Below, piece after piece: positions 40,837 through 49,485 of a stretch of DNA of 64,000 nucleotides (its first letter is position 1; each line of letters opens with the position of its first letter). The notes below the pieces were generated by a model. It was given only the letters and a program-made list of their open reading frames with translations. It was not told the DNA's origin and did not search any database. Source of the stretch: Microbacterium jejuense (lineage in GTDB: Bacteria > Actinomycetota > Actinomycetes > Actinomycetales > Microbacteriaceae); the NCBI RefSeq assembly GCF_019511665.1, contig NZ_JAEUAW010000013.1:1-64000 (forward strand), in the 5' to 3' direction. Position numbers and translations under genes: made by a program.

Positions 40837-42499
40837 GTCTGAGCACGGGCTTCACCGACGCGAGGAGCGCGAGGCCCAGGACGATCGCGATGGCGCCGAG
40901 GATCGTGAAGTACGGGACCTCGTCCTCGGGGTTGTAGAACTGGGCGAGCCAGCCCGCGATCGCGGTGCCGAGCGCGATCGAGAGGAAGTACAGCGCGACC
41001 ATCTGCGTGTGGAACCGCTCGGGGGCGAGCTTGGTCGTGACCGACAGTCCCGGTGGCGAGATGAACAGCTCGGCCACCGTGAAGACGAACAGGATGAGCA
41101 CGATCGCCAGCAGCGGCGTCGAGTTTGGGGCGCCGTTGGCCCACGGCAGGAACAGCAGGAACGCGACGCCCATGATCATCGCGCCGAGCGAGAACTTGAC
41201 GGGGGCGGACGGCGCGCGGTCGCCCAGCTTGGTCCAGACGGCGGCGAACACGCCTGACAGGATGATGACGAAGATCGGGTTGATGGAGTTGACCCACGAC
41301 ACCGGCATCTCCCACCCGAGGATCGAGCGGTTCAGGCGCTGGTCGGAGTAGATCGTCAGCACCGTGAACTGCTGCTGGTACAGCGACCAGAACCCGACGT
41401 TGACGATGAACAGCGGGATGAAGCCGATCACGCGCGACCGGTCGTCGCTGCCGATGTGACGCGACGAGATGATGACGGCGAAGTAGGCGATCGCAGCGGC
41501 CAGCGTGACGAGGATCACGATCCCCGACAGGTTGTCGGCGCGGATGACGCCGGTGAGCACCAGCACCACGATGACGATGAGACCCGCGGCCGCGATCCCG
41601 ATCATGACTCCACGACGGTTCGCGGGGAGCGGATTGGCGACGATGCGGGATGCCGCCGGCAGCTGCTTGCGGCCGAACGAGTACTGGACGAGGCCCAGCG
41701 CCATGCCGACCGCGGCTGCGCCGAAGCCCCAGTGGAAGCCGACGCTGCTCTGCAGCGCACCCGTGACGATCGGCCCGAGGAAGGCGCCGAGGTTGATGCC
41801 GAGGTAGAACAGCGAGAAGCCCGCGTCGCGGCGCGGGTCCTTCGGCGTGTACAGCGTGCCGACGACCGCGGTCGCGTTCGCCTTGAGGCCGCCGGATCCG
41901 ACGGCGACGAGGATCAGGCCGACGCCGAGGCCCCACACGTTGGGCAGCAGGGCGAGGGCGATGTGACCGGCCATGATGACCCACGCGCTGAAGAACAGCA
42001 CGCGCTCCGAGCCGAGCAGCCGGTCGGCCACCCAGGCGCCGAGGATCGTCGAGAGATAGACGGTGCCGCCGTACGCACCCACGATTCCCGTGGCGGTGGC
42101 CTGGTCGATCCCCAGTCCGCCCTCGGAGACCGAGTAGTACATGTAGATGAGCAGGATGCCCTGCATGCCGTAGAAGCTGAAGCGCTCCCACATCTCGACG
42201 CCGAAGATGTGCGCCAGCGCCCACGGCTGGCCGAAGAACCGGGCGTCGTGGTCGGCCCCGTCGTCGGGTGCGGTGGTGCCGGCGGTTGGGCCCACGCGGC
42301 CGGAGGCTCCGCGCGACGCGCCAGCGGCGCGTGGAGGGGCCGTGGGGACGGTGCCGCTGGCGGAGGCCACCGTGCCGGTGCGTGTCGCGTCGGCGGCGCC
42401 GCGCGCACCCTCGGGCGGGCCGACCGCCACCTGGTCGGGCTCGCGCTTGCCGCGCTGAGCACCGTCGTCGTCCTGAAACCCCTGGTCGCGCCCGCTCAT
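40817..42499 (-). CDS. POT/PTR-family peptide MFS transporter
   Basis: A 560-aa proton-coupled di/tripeptide importer with 12-14 helices. The POT signature reads VEMWERFSFYGMQGILLIYM (ExxERFxYY type), and FSLFYLGINLGAFLGPIVTG is the second family motif. An 85-residue disordered N-terminal extension rich in Ala, Gly, Pro and Thr precedes the first helix. Internal GTG starts in that extension are possible, so the true start is uncertain. It is convergent with the MFS gene and overlaps its 3' end by 20 bp. Confidence 0.88.
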   Translation of the reverse strand: MSGRDQGFQDDDGAQRGKREPDQVAVGPPEGARGAADATRTGTVASASGTVPTAPPRAAGASRGASGRVGPTAGTTAPDDGADHDARFFGQPWALAHIFGVEMWERFSFYGMQGILLIYMYYSVSEGGLGIDQATATGIVGAYGGTVYLSTILGAWVADRLLGSERVLFFSAWVIMAGHIALALLPNVWGLGVGLILVAVGSGGLKANATAVVGTLYTPKDPRRDAGFSLFYLGINLGAFLGPIVTGALQSSVGFHWGFGAAAVGMALGLVQYSFGRKQLPAASRIVANPLPANRRGVMIGIAAAGLIVIVVLVLTGVIRADNLSGIVILVTLAAAIAYFAVIISSRHIGSDDRSRVIGFIPLFIVNVGFWSLYQQQFTVLTIYSDQRLNRSILGWEMPVSWVNSINPIFVIILSGVFAAVWTKLGDRAPSAPVKFSLGAMIMGVAFLLFLPWANGAPNSTPLLAIVLILFVFTVAELFISPPGLSVTTKLAPERFHTQMVALYFLSIALGTAIAGWLAQFYNPEDEVPYFTILGAIAIVLGLALLASVKPVLRLMRGVR

Positions 42500-42559
42500 T
42501 TCAGCTCCCGTCGCCGGTAGAGGTCAGGGTAGCGGGCGGGCGCGGCGCGCGTCAGTAGG

Positions 42560-42580
42560 CCCTCACTCCGGGAGTGAGGG
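42560..42580. terminator. Palindrome across the stop of the DHA2 transporter gene
   Basis: CCCTCACTCC and GGAGTGAGGG are exact complements around one central G, and the left arm contains the TGA of the transporter gene. It is a plausible terminator, though its RNA loop would need some pairs opened. Confidence 0.4.
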
Positions 42581-44005
42581 ATGCCGCTCCTCCGGCGCGT
42601 GCCGGCGCGGGATGAACAGCGCCACGACGAGGGCGACCACCGCCGCCGCGCCGCCGAGCAGGAACGACGCCTGGAACCCGGCCGGTCCGGGCACGGGCGT
42701 GCCGTCGAGGTCGATCGCGTACGTGGCGAGCACGGCCCCGACGACGGCGGCGGCCGTGCTCGTTCCCAGCGAGCGGAACAGGGCGTTGAGGCCGTTCGAG
42801 GCGCCCGTCTCGGACTGCGGCACCGACCGCATGATCAGCATCGGCATGGCCGCGTACCCGAAGCCGATGCCGAAGCCGATGCCGATGTTGGCGACGAGGA
42901 TCTGCCACACCTCGCTTGAGAAGACGAGGGTGAACGCGTACGTGATGACGAGGGCGATCGCCCCGAGCACGAGCAGCAGCTTGGGCCCGACGGTGCGGGC
43001 GAGCTGCCCCGAGAACGGCGAGAGCACCATCATGACGAGGCCCGCCGGCATCACGACGAGGCTCGCGGCGACGAGCGACAGGCCGAAGCCGCCCGCCACG
43101 GCCGGCAGCTCGAGCAGCTGCGGGTAGACGACGTTCGAGGCGAACAGCGAGAACCCGAAGGCGATCGAGGCGAGGTTCGTCAGCAGCACCGGGCGTCGCG
43201 CTGCCACGCGCAGGTCGAGGAGCGGGTCGGGGATGCGCAACTCGTACCAGCCCCACACCAGCAGCACCGCGACACCGCCGAGGCCGCACGCCAGCACGGC
43301 GGGGGAGGCCCAGCCCCATTCGTTGCCGCGCGAGACGGCGAGCAGCACGCCGATGAGGCCGACCGCGAGGCCCGCCGTGCCGAGGTAGTCGAATCGCCCG
43401 CCCGTGCGCAGCGCGCTCACCGGCACGATCCACAGCACGAGCACGAAGACGATGACGCCCAGAGCCGCCGCGACCCAGAACAGCACGTGCCAGTCGCTGC
43501 GCTCGGTGATGAGCGCGCTGATCGGCAGGCCCAGGGCGCCGCCGACGCCGAGCGTGGCGCTGATGAGGGCGATGGCGGCATCCACCCGGTCCTCGTGCAG
43601 CACGTCGCGCAGGATCGAGATGCCGAGCGGGATCACGCCGGTCACCGCGCCCTGCAGCGTGCGACCGACGATGACGCCGACGATGCCGGGGGATGCCGCG
43701 GCGATGACGGACCCGAGCACCATGACCGCCAGCAGCACGAGCACGATGCGCCGCTTGCCGTACATGTCTCCGAGGCGGCCGGCGATCGGCGTCATGACAG
43801 CGGCCGCGAGCAGGGTGGATGTCACGACCCAGGCGGTGTCCTCGCGGCTGGCGTTCAGCAGCTCCGGGAGCTTGGACTGGATCGGCACGACCAGCGTGAA
43901 CATGAACGACGACGCCAGGCCGGCGATCGCCAGGACCGCCACGATGGCGCCCTGGCGAGGCATCCGGGTCAGTCGTCTTCTCTCGTCGTCGCCACCCGTG
44001 CCCAT
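42563..44005 (-). CDS. MFS transporter (DHA2-type, 14-helix drug efflux)
   Basis: A 480-aa protein with about 14 hydrophobic helices. Motif A reads GRLGDMYGKRRIVLV after helix 2, and motif C-like sequence follows in helix 5 (SATLGVGGALGLPISALI). This fits DHA2 proton-driven multidrug exporters. It starts at ATG 44005 with a basic N-terminus. No regulator is adjacent; the upstream 204 bp carry two related stem-loops. Confidence 0.88.
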   Translation of the reverse strand: MGTGGDDERRRLTRMPRQGAIVAVLAIAGLASSFMFTLVVPIQSKLPELLNASREDTAWVVTSTLLAAAVMTPIAGRLGDMYGKRRIVLVLLAVMVLGSVIAAASPGIVGVIVGRTLQGAVTGVIPLGISILRDVLHEDRVDAAIALISATLGVGGALGLPISALITERSDWHVLFWVAAALGVIVFVLVLWIVPVSALRTGGRFDYLGTAGLAVGLIGVLLAVSRGNEWGWASPAVLACGLGGVAVLLVWGWYELRIPDPLLDLRVAARRPVLLTNLASIAFGFSLFASNVVYPQLLELPAVAGGFGLSLVAASLVVMPAGLVMMVLSPFSGQLARTVGPKLLLVLGAIALVITYAFTLVFSSEVWQILVANIGIGFGIGFGYAAMPMLIMRSVPQSETGASNGLNALFRSLGTSTAAAVVGAVLATYAIDLDGTPVPGPAGFQASFLLGGAAAVVALVVALFIPRRHAPEERHPSLPE

Positions 44006-44056
44006 CCCTTCAGGCTATCGGCGCCCGCAGGCACCGGCTCCGAGGATGCTGCCCTC

Positions 44057-44171
44057 GCTCCCCTGTCGCATTCGGTCGGACCGCCCCGCATATGGTGACA
44101 GGGGAGCCGGTGTGGATTCGGCTCGCCTGTCGCGTTCGGTCGGGGCGGCCTGCAGATCGTGGCAGGGGAGC
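44057..44171. repeat. Two direct copies of a ~50-bp stem-loop element
   Basis: Copy 1 has arms GCTCCCCTGTC (44057-44067) and GACAGGGGAGC (44097-44107), an exact 11-bp stem. Copy 2 (44121-44171) has the same layout with two mismatches. Both interiors share TTCGGTCGG. They fill the divergent gap between the DHA2 and GNAT genes and resemble REP-type elements. Confidence 0.65.
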
Positions 44172-44209
44172 GGGCTCCGAGCGTGCCGCCCCGGGTGCAG
44201 ACTGGGAGC

Positions 44210-44923
44210 ATGGCCGACTCCGCCACCCCGCCCGGCATCGACATCCGACCGCTCGACACGGTGGACGAGGTGCACCGCGCGTCGGCGGTCCTCGCCGAGG
44301 TGTGGGGCGGCGACCGCGGCGGCATGCCGCCGAACCTGCTGCGCGCCCTCGCCCACTCGGGCAACTACGCGGTGGGCCTGTACGACGCGGACCGCATGGT
44401 CGGAGCATCGGTCGCGTTCTTCGCCGCACCGGCGGCACGATCGATGCACAGTCATATCACCGGCGTGCTGCCGTCGCATCAGTCGCACGGACTCGGGCGA
44501 CTGCTCAAGCAGCACCAGCGCGAGTGGGCGCTCGCGCGCGACGTCGGTCACATCACGTGGACGTTCGATCCGCTCGTCGCGCGCAACGCGCACTTCAACC
44601 TGCGCGTGCTGGGCACGCGCGCGACCGAGTACCTCGTGAACCACTACGGCCCGATGGACGACGGCGTCAACCGCGGCGACGAGACCGACCGCATCATGGT
44701 GTCGTGGGCGCTCGCCGCCCCGCCGGTGCCCACTCCCGGCGATGACGCGGTGGTCGCGTCGATCGCGATCCCGCACGACATCGAGTCGCTGCGCCGCGAT
44801 GCGCCGGGGGATGCCGCCGCCTGGCGCGTGCGCGTGCGCGACGAGTTCCTCGCGCGCCTGGCCGAGGGGCTGGTCGTCGGCGGCTTCGACGACGAGCGCG
44901 GGTACCTGCTGGTGCGTCCCTGA
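44210..44923 (+). CDS. GNAT-family acetyltransferase-like protein
   Basis: A 237-aa protein. The acetyl-CoA pyrophosphate-binding motif appears as QSHGLGRLLKQHQREWALARD (Q-x-x-G-x-G then a helix). WTFDPLVARNAHFNLRVLGT fits the later beta-strands of a GNAT core. The length and C-terminal part (from about 170) go beyond a plain GNAT domain. ATG 44210 follows GGGAG and a CAGACT box. Substrate is unknown. The stop is 3 bp from the convergent small-protein stop. Confidence 0.75.
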   Translation: MADSATPPGIDIRPLDTVDEVHRASAVLAEVWGGDRGGMPPNLLRALAHSGNYAVGLYDADRMVGASVAFFAAPAARSMHSHITGVLPSHQSHGLGRLLKQHQREWALARDVGHITWTFDPLVARNAHFNLRVLGTRATEYLVNHYGPMDDGVNRGDETDRIMVSWALAAPPVPTPGDDAVVASIAIPHDIESLRRDAPGDAAAWRVRVRDEFLARLAEGLVVGGFDDERGYLLVRP

Positions 44924-44926
44924 GGC

Positions 44927-45133
44927 TCAGGCCTCGGGATCCTTCGTCGGATCGCCGGGACGCACGGCGGCGTCGTCGCGGATGTCGATGCGGGTGACGC
45001 CGCCTGCGCGCTCCGTGACGTCGACGCGCGGCGCGGCGTCCTCCTCGACGGCCCCGGGCGCCGCGAGCAGCTGGTCGCGGCGCTTCTCGTCGTCGGTCAT
45101 GCCGGTCGTCTCGGGTGTCTCGTTCGTGGTCAT
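44927..45133 (-). CDS. Small acidic hypothetical protein (68 aa)
   Basis: The reading MTTNETPETTGMTDDEKRRD continues as a hydrophilic, Asp/Glu-rich chain without membrane segment or Cys. The ATG is 5 bp after the SDR stop on the same strand, with GGAAGG at good spacing; an alternative ATG at 45142 in an ATGA overlap has the site too close. It is likely co-translated with the SDR. No family is recognised. Confidence 0.65.
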   Translation of the reverse strand: MTTNETPETTGMTDDEKRRDQLLAAPGAVEEDAAPRVDVTERAGGVTRIDIRDDAAVRPGDPTKDPEA

Positions 45134-45138
45134 CTTTC

Positions 45139-45945
45139 TCATCCCTTCCGCCAGGCGTCGGATTCCAGGTGCGACCCTGCCTGCGGGCCCATCTGCAGCA
45201 TGCCGCCGTCGACGGTCCAGCTGGCTCCGGTGACGTAGCTCGCGGCCGGCGAGGCGAGGAAGGCGACGACCGACGCGATCTCTTCGGGCTTGCCCGGCCG
45301 CCCGAGCGGGATGCCGGGACGGTGCGTGTGCTCGGCGTCCTCGGCGTCCATGTCGTTGATCGGCGTCGCGATCTCACCCGGCGCGACGGCGTTGACGGTG
45401 ATCGCGTGCTCGCCGAGCTCCTGCGCCATCGTCTCGACGAGCCCGCCCAGTCCGTGCTTGGCGGCGACGTAGGCGGCCGACCCGACGCGGGGCTGCGTCT
45501 CGTGCACGCTCGTGATCGCGATGAGCCGTCCGCCGTGCCCGGCATCGACGAGGTGCCGCGCCGCCGCCTGAAGTCCGACGAACGCGCCGTCGAGGTTCAG
45601 CGCGACGACCCGGCGCCAGTCCTCGAGCGAGAGCTCTAGGAACGGTCCGCCCGAGCCGCCGCCCGCGTTGTTCACGAACACGTCCAGACCGCCGAGTCGC
45701 TCGACCAGGCCGTCGATGGTGCCGGCGACGTCGTCGAGCGCGGTGGCGTCGAACCGCGTCACCTCGGCGCGGCGGCCGCGCTCGCGGACGCCGGCCGCGG
45801 TCTCTTCGGCACCCTCCTCGTCGCTGTGCCACGTGATGCCGACATCGAGTCCGGCGTCCGCCAGCGCGAGGGCCGTCGCCCGCCCGATGCCCGAGTCCGA
45901 ACCGGTCACGATCGCCCGCCGCGGGCTGAAGTCGAAGGTCTCCAT
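45139..45945 (-). CDS. SDR-family oxidoreductase
   Basis: A 268-aa classical SDR. Cofactor motif is AIVTGSDSGIGRATALALADAG, NNAG is at VFVNNAGGGSGG, catalytic Ser in ITSVHE, and YxxxK in AAYVAAKHGLGGLVE. The C-terminus has VAFLASPAASYVTGASWTVDGGM, typical of glucose-1-dehydrogenase/3-oxoacyl-ACP reductase-like members. ATG 45945 is chosen at METFDFSPRRAIVTG, because the 130 upstream residues in frame are unlike the family. It is followed at once by the small acidic protein gene. Confidence 0.9.
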   Translation of the reverse strand: METFDFSPRRAIVTGSDSGIGRATALALADAGLDVGITWHSDEEGAEETAAGVRERGRRAEVTRFDATALDDVAGTIDGLVERLGGLDVFVNNAGGGSGGPFLELSLEDWRRVVALNLDGAFVGLQAAARHLVDAGHGGRLIAITSVHETQPRVGSAAYVAAKHGLGGLVETMAQELGEHAITVNAVAPGEIATPINDMDAEDAEHTHRPGIPLGRPGKPEEIASVVAFLASPAASYVTGASWTVDGGMLQMGPQAGSHLESDAWRKG

Positions 45946-46103
45946 GCGTCGACGGTACGGTTCCGGCTCCCCGTGAGCACGGGGCTTGCGCGGAAGCGGC
46001 ACCGCCGATAGGGCCATCGCCGCGCCCCGCAGCATTCCTGCCGCGTGGGCCGGATCGTCTGCCATCTTCCCGGGCGGACGGATCGGGGTGGATGCCGCGC
46101 CCA

Positions 46104-46109
46104 TAGGCT
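46104..46109 (+). promoter_or_regulatory. -10 box (TAGGCT), leaderless promoter of cyclase-family gene
   Basis: TAGGCT ends 6 nt before ATG 46116. The rest of the 170-bp divergent gap shows no other clear element. Confidence 0.5.
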
Positions 46110-46115
46110 CGCGGC

Positions 46116-47030
46116 ATGCCTGAGTACCGCGCCCATTTCGACTTCGATCTCCGCTTCGCGAACGGCGGCGGTCTGTCCGGAGCCGGCTTCCGGCTCGACC
46201 TGCCCTCGGCAGACATCTCCGAGGACGAGCTCGGACGCCTGCTGATCGCCCACCTGGGCCTGGCGCTGGTCGACGAGGTCGAGCTGCGCGGCGTGCGCAT
46301 CGTCGAGGAGCCGCACCGAGGGTCGCGCGGCGTCGAGGTGACGGCATCCACGTGGCACAGCCGCGTCGTCGACCTCAGCCACCCGATCCGCGCCGGGCTC
46401 GTCACCTACCCGGGCCTGCCGGCGCCGACGATCACGCCGCACCTCACGCGCGAGGACTCGCGCGCCCGGTACGCCCCGGGCACCGAGTTCGCGATGGACG
46501 TCATCCACATGATCGGCAACACCGGGACGTATCTCGACTCGCCGTTCCACCGGTACGCGGGCGGCACCGACCTGGCGGGCCTCGACCTCTCCACCCTCGT
46601 CGGGCTGCGCGCGGAGGTGTTCCATCTGGAGGATTCGTGGGATGCCGCGCGCCGCGGCATCCGTCCCGAGACGCTCGCCGACCGCGACGTGCGCGGGGCG
46701 GCGGTGCTGCTGCACACCGGATGGGACCGGTGGTTCGGAATGCCGGAGTACGGCGTGGGCGCCCCGTTCCTGACCGGCGAGGCGGCGCAGTGGCTCATCG
46801 ACGCCGGCGCGGTGCTCGTGGGCATCGACTCCGTCAACATCGACGACACCGAAGGGGGCGGGGAACGACCCGCGCACTCGCTCCTGCTCGGCGCGGGCGT
46901 GCACGTCGTCGAGCACCTCACGAACCTCGGCGCGCTGCCGCCGCGCGGTGCCCGGTTCACGGCGGCGCCGCCGGCGGTGGAGGAGTTCGGCACCTTCCCG
47001 GTGCGCGCCTTCGCCGAGGTGCCCGCCTGA
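46116..47030 (+). CDS. Cyclase/kynurenine-formamidase-family protein with N-terminal extension
   Basis: A 304-aa protein. Residues about 85-300 follow the cyclase (KynB-type) family: VVDLSHPIRAGLVTYPGLP, and the metal-site segment MIGNTGTYLDSPFHRY, followed by VGIDSVNIDD. In the classic motif HTGTHxDxPxH the ligands are three His and an Asp; here the first His is Asn and the third-position His is Tyr, while Asp and the last His remain. The first 75 residues (YRAHFDFDLRFANGGGLSGAG) are an extra alpha/beta segment. It may be a distinct subfamily with altered metal use. Leaderless promoter. Confidence 0.8.
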   Translation: MPEYRAHFDFDLRFANGGGLSGAGFRLDLPSADISEDELGRLLIAHLGLALVDEVELRGVRIVEEPHRGSRGVEVTASTWHSRVVDLSHPIRAGLVTYPGLPAPTITPHLTREDSRARYAPGTEFAMDVIHMIGNTGTYLDSPFHRYAGGTDLAGLDLSTLVGLRAEVFHLEDSWDAARRGIRPETLADRDVRGAAVLLHTGWDRWFGMPEYGVGAPFLTGEAAQWLIDAGAVLVGIDSVNIDDTEGGGERPAHSLLLGAGVHVVEHLTNLGALPPRGARFTAAPPAVEEFGTFPVRAFAEVPA

Positions 47031-47104
47031 CGTCGCTCCACTGGGCGCTCGACGCGACGTATCAGCGTGAACGGCGACGACTCCTTCGAGGGGAAGGAGC
47101 AGTC

Positions 47105-47269
47105 ATGCACGAGCACATCGAGTCCCTGATCATCGCCGCGAACGAGGCGCTGCGGCGCGCGGAGCGCCGGCTGTCCGAGAGCGAGCCGCGCCGTCGGCGC
47201 CCCCGCGCCGCGCGGTCGACCTACATCCCGGTGCGTCGCGACGCCGCCCTGCCGCACCTCGTGCACTGA
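47105..47269 (+). CDS. Small basic hypothetical protein (54 aa)
   Basis: The reading MHEHIESLIIAANEALRRAE continues to an Arg-rich tail (PRRRRPRAARSTYIPVRRD). A strong GGGGAAGGAG site lies before the ATG. The N-terminal half should form an amphipathic helix and the C-terminal half could bind nucleic acid. It lies 74 bp after the cyclase gene, just before menC, on the same strand. No family is recognised. Confidence 0.6.
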   Translation: MHEHIESLIIAANEALRRAERRLSESEPRRRRPRAARSTYIPVRRDAALPHLVH

Positions 47270-47292
47270 CCACGGGTTCGCCGGGCCGGGCG

Positions 47293-47298
47293 TACGCT
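47293..47298 (+). promoter_or_regulatory. -10 box (TACGCT), leaderless promoter of menC-like gene
   Basis: TACGCT ends 6 nt before ATG 47305, without a ribosome-binding site. Confidence 0.45.
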
Positions 47299-47304
47299 GA
47301 GCGC

Positions 47305-48438
47305 ATGCCCATCGCCCGGCCCGCGGCATCCCTCGCCCTCGAAGGGTTCGAGCTGCGCGTGCTGCACCTGCCGCTCGTGTCGCCGTTCACCACGTCGTTC
47401 GGCACCGAGACGGTGCGCGAGGTGATCGTCGTGCGGGCGCTCACGTCCGACGGTGACGGGTGGGGAGAGATCGTCACGGGCGCCGACCCGCTGTACTCGA
47501 GCGAGTACACGCAGGGCGCGTGGGACGTCGCGCTGCGGTTCCTCGCTCCCGCGCTGCTCGACCGGCGGACGCTGGCGCCCGAAGACGTCGCGGGGGTGCT
47601 CGAGCCGTTCAAGGGGCACCGCATGGCGAAGGCGGGGCTGGAGCTCGCGGTGCTCGACGCCGCCCTGCGCGCCGAGGGGCGGCCCCTCGGCGAGTACCTC
47701 GGCGCCATGCGCGATCGCGTGCCGAGCGGCGTGTCGGTGGGGATCCAGCGTGATCCGGCGGCTCTCGTCGACGCCGTCGCCGGCTACCTCGACGAGGGGT
47801 ACGTGCGCATCAAGATCAAGATCCGGCCCGGCCGCGACGTCGGCGACACGGCGGCTGTGCGCGACGTGTTCGGCACGATCCCGCTGCAGATCGACGCCAA
47901 CTCGGCATACACGCTGGCCGACGCCGACACGCTGGCCGAGCTCGATCGCTTCGACCTGCTGCTCATCGAGCAGCCCCTGCAGGAGGACGATCTCGTCGAC
48001 CACGCGACGCTGGCGCGGCGCCTGCGCACCCCGGTGTGCCTGGACGAGTCCATCGTTTCCGACAAGGCGGCGGCCGACGCGCTCGCGCTGGGTGCGGCAT
48101 CCATCATCAACATCAAGGCCGGCCGCATCGGCGGCTACCTCGAGGCCGTGCGCATCCACGACCGGTGCCTCGCCGCGGGCGTGCCCGTGTGGTGCGGCGG
48201 GATGCTCGAGACCGGCATCGGCCGTGCCGCGAACGCCGCGCTCGCCGCGCTGCCGGGGTTCACGCTGCCCGGCGACGTGTCGGCCTCGAGCCGCTTCTAC
48301 ACGCGCGACATCGTGACGGAGCCGGCGGTGCTCGAGGACGGCCACGTGCGCGTCCCCACCGGGCCGGGGCTCGGCGTGCAGCTCGACCCGGTGGCGCTCG
48401 ACGAGGTCACCGTCGCCCGCGAGACGCTCACCCGCTGA
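47305..48438 (+). CDS. menC: o-Succinylbenzoate synthase/N-acylamino-acid racemase (enolase superfamily)
   Basis: A 377-aa barrel enzyme with the complete OSBS/NSAR residue set: general-base Lys170 and Lys172 in RIKIKI, metal ligands Asp197 (DANSAY), Glu222 (IEQPL) and Asp247 (LDESI), second catalytic Lys271 (NIKAGRIGG). WCGGMLETGIGRAAN is the subgroup C-terminal motif. This type 2 family mixes menaquinone OSBS and N-succinylamino-acid racemase activities, which sequence alone cannot separate. No other men genes are adjacent, which mildly favours the racemase role. Leaderless TACGCT promoter. Confidence 0.88.
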   Translation: MPIARPAASLALEGFELRVLHLPLVSPFTTSFGTETVREVIVVRALTSDGDGWGEIVTGADPLYSSEYTQGAWDVALRFLAPALLDRRTLAPEDVAGVLEPFKGHRMAKAGLELAVLDAALRAEGRPLGEYLGAMRDRVPSGVSVGIQRDPAALVDAVAGYLDEGYVRIKIKIRPGRDVGDTAAVRDVFGTIPLQIDANSAYTLADADTLAELDRFDLLLIEQPLQEDDLVDHATLARRLRTPVCLDESIVSDKAAADALALGAASIINIKAGRIGGYLEAVRIHDRCLAAGVPVWCGGMLETGIGRAANAALAALPGFTLPGDVSASSRFYTRDIVTEPAVLEDGHVRVPTGPGLGVQLDPVALDEVTVARETLTR

Positions 48439-48450
48439 GGAGCCGCTGTC

Positions 48451-49434
48451 GTGCGCCGCGTCCTCGGTTCCGCGCTCGGGATCGGACGGTGGGGGATGCC
48501 GCGACACTCCGTCCGTCCGTCCGTCGATGCCGTCGCGGTCGTGCGGCCGGTACTCCGGGCCGCCGGGCTGCTGGCCGCGACCGGGGTGATCGCGCTCGCG
48601 GGCTGCAGCGCCGCCCTTCCGCCGGCGCCGACGCCCAGCACGACGTCGGCGCTGCCCGCGGGTGTCACGGTCGAGCTGCAGCAGCAGCGGTCGGACGTGT
48701 CGACGCGCCAGGCGCAGGTGCGGGTGCGCAACGCGTCGGACGAGGCGATCACCCTGGCGGGCGTGCGTGTCGAGGACCCGCGGTTCGAGGGTGCGGCCAC
48801 CCGCGTCATCGCGGACCGCGTCACGACCCTCCCCGCCGGCGGCAGCGTCGACGTGCGCGTGCAGCTCGCACCCGTGGACTGCGACGCCCCCGACGAGGCT
48901 GACGCCGTCGTCGTGCTGGAGCTCGTCGATGGGGACGAGACCACCGAGGTCGAGGCGGCAGCTGCGGATCCCCTCGGCTTCGTGGCGCGGCTGCACGCCC
49001 GCGAGTGCCTCGAGGAGCGGCTGACGGATGCCGCGAGCCTGGCCTTCACGGGATTCACGCCCTCACCGCCGGGCCTGCCGGCCTCTCTCGAGCTGACGAT
49101 CACGCCGACCGGTTCCGGCGCTGCGACCGTCGTCGGCGTCGAGAGCACGAACCTGCTGGACTTCGCGGCGCCCGGCGATGAGGACGACCTGTACCCGGTC
49201 GACGTCGAGGTCGACGACGGCGGCGACGCCGCCCCGGTGGTGATCGCGCTGCCGCTCGTGCCGTTCCGCTGCGACCCTCATGCGGTGCAGGAGGACAAGC
49301 GGGGCACGGTCTTCGACGTGCACATCGAGCTCGACGGCGAGCCGGGTGAGATCGAGCTGTTCGTCGGCGAGGAGCTGCGTGGCCGCATGCTCACGTGGGT
49401 GGCGCAGTGGTGCCGGTTCGGCGAGCAGGGCTGA
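48451..49434 (+). CDS. Predicted lipoprotein of unknown function
   Basis: A 327-aa chain from GTG 48451 (GAGGAG upstream); ATG 48496 is an alternative. A hydrophobic segment ends in the lipobox VIALAGC near residue 51, so the protein is anchored outside the membrane. The rest is all-beta in character, with two related parts of about 100 residues that each compare vectors of charged and Val/Leu strands (RQAQVRVRNASDEAITLAGV and PASLELTITPTGSGAATVVGV). Two pairs of Cys may form disulfides. No family is recognised. It is convergent with the giant surface-protein gene. Confidence 0.75.
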   Translation: MRRVLGSALGIGRWGMPRHSVRPSVDAVAVVRPVLRAAGLLAATGVIALAGCSAALPPAPTPSTTSALPAGVTVELQQQRSDVSTRQAQVRVRNASDEAITLAGVRVEDPRFEGAATRVIADRVTTLPAGGSVDVRVQLAPVDCDAPDEADAVVVLELVDGDETTEVEAAAADPLGFVARLHARECLEERLTDAASLAFTGFTPSPPGLPASLELTITPTGSGAATVVGVESTNLLDFAAPGDEDDLYPVDVEVDDGGDAAPVVIALPLVPFRCDPHAVQEDKRGTVFDVHIELDGEPGEIELFVGEELRGRMLTWVAQWCRFGEQG

Positions 49435-49442
49435 GAACGAGA

Positions 49443-49472
49443 GCGGCCGGTCGCCCGAGGGCGACCGGCCGC
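49443..49472. terminator. Strong bidirectional terminator between lipoprotein and surface-protein genes
   Basis: GCGGCCGGTCGCCC and GGGCGACCGGCCGC pair over 13-14 bp with a tiny GA loop, 8 bp after the lipoprotein stop and 13 bp after the convergent gene's stop. Confidence 0.7.
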
Positions 49473-49485
49473 ATCGCGTCCGGGA

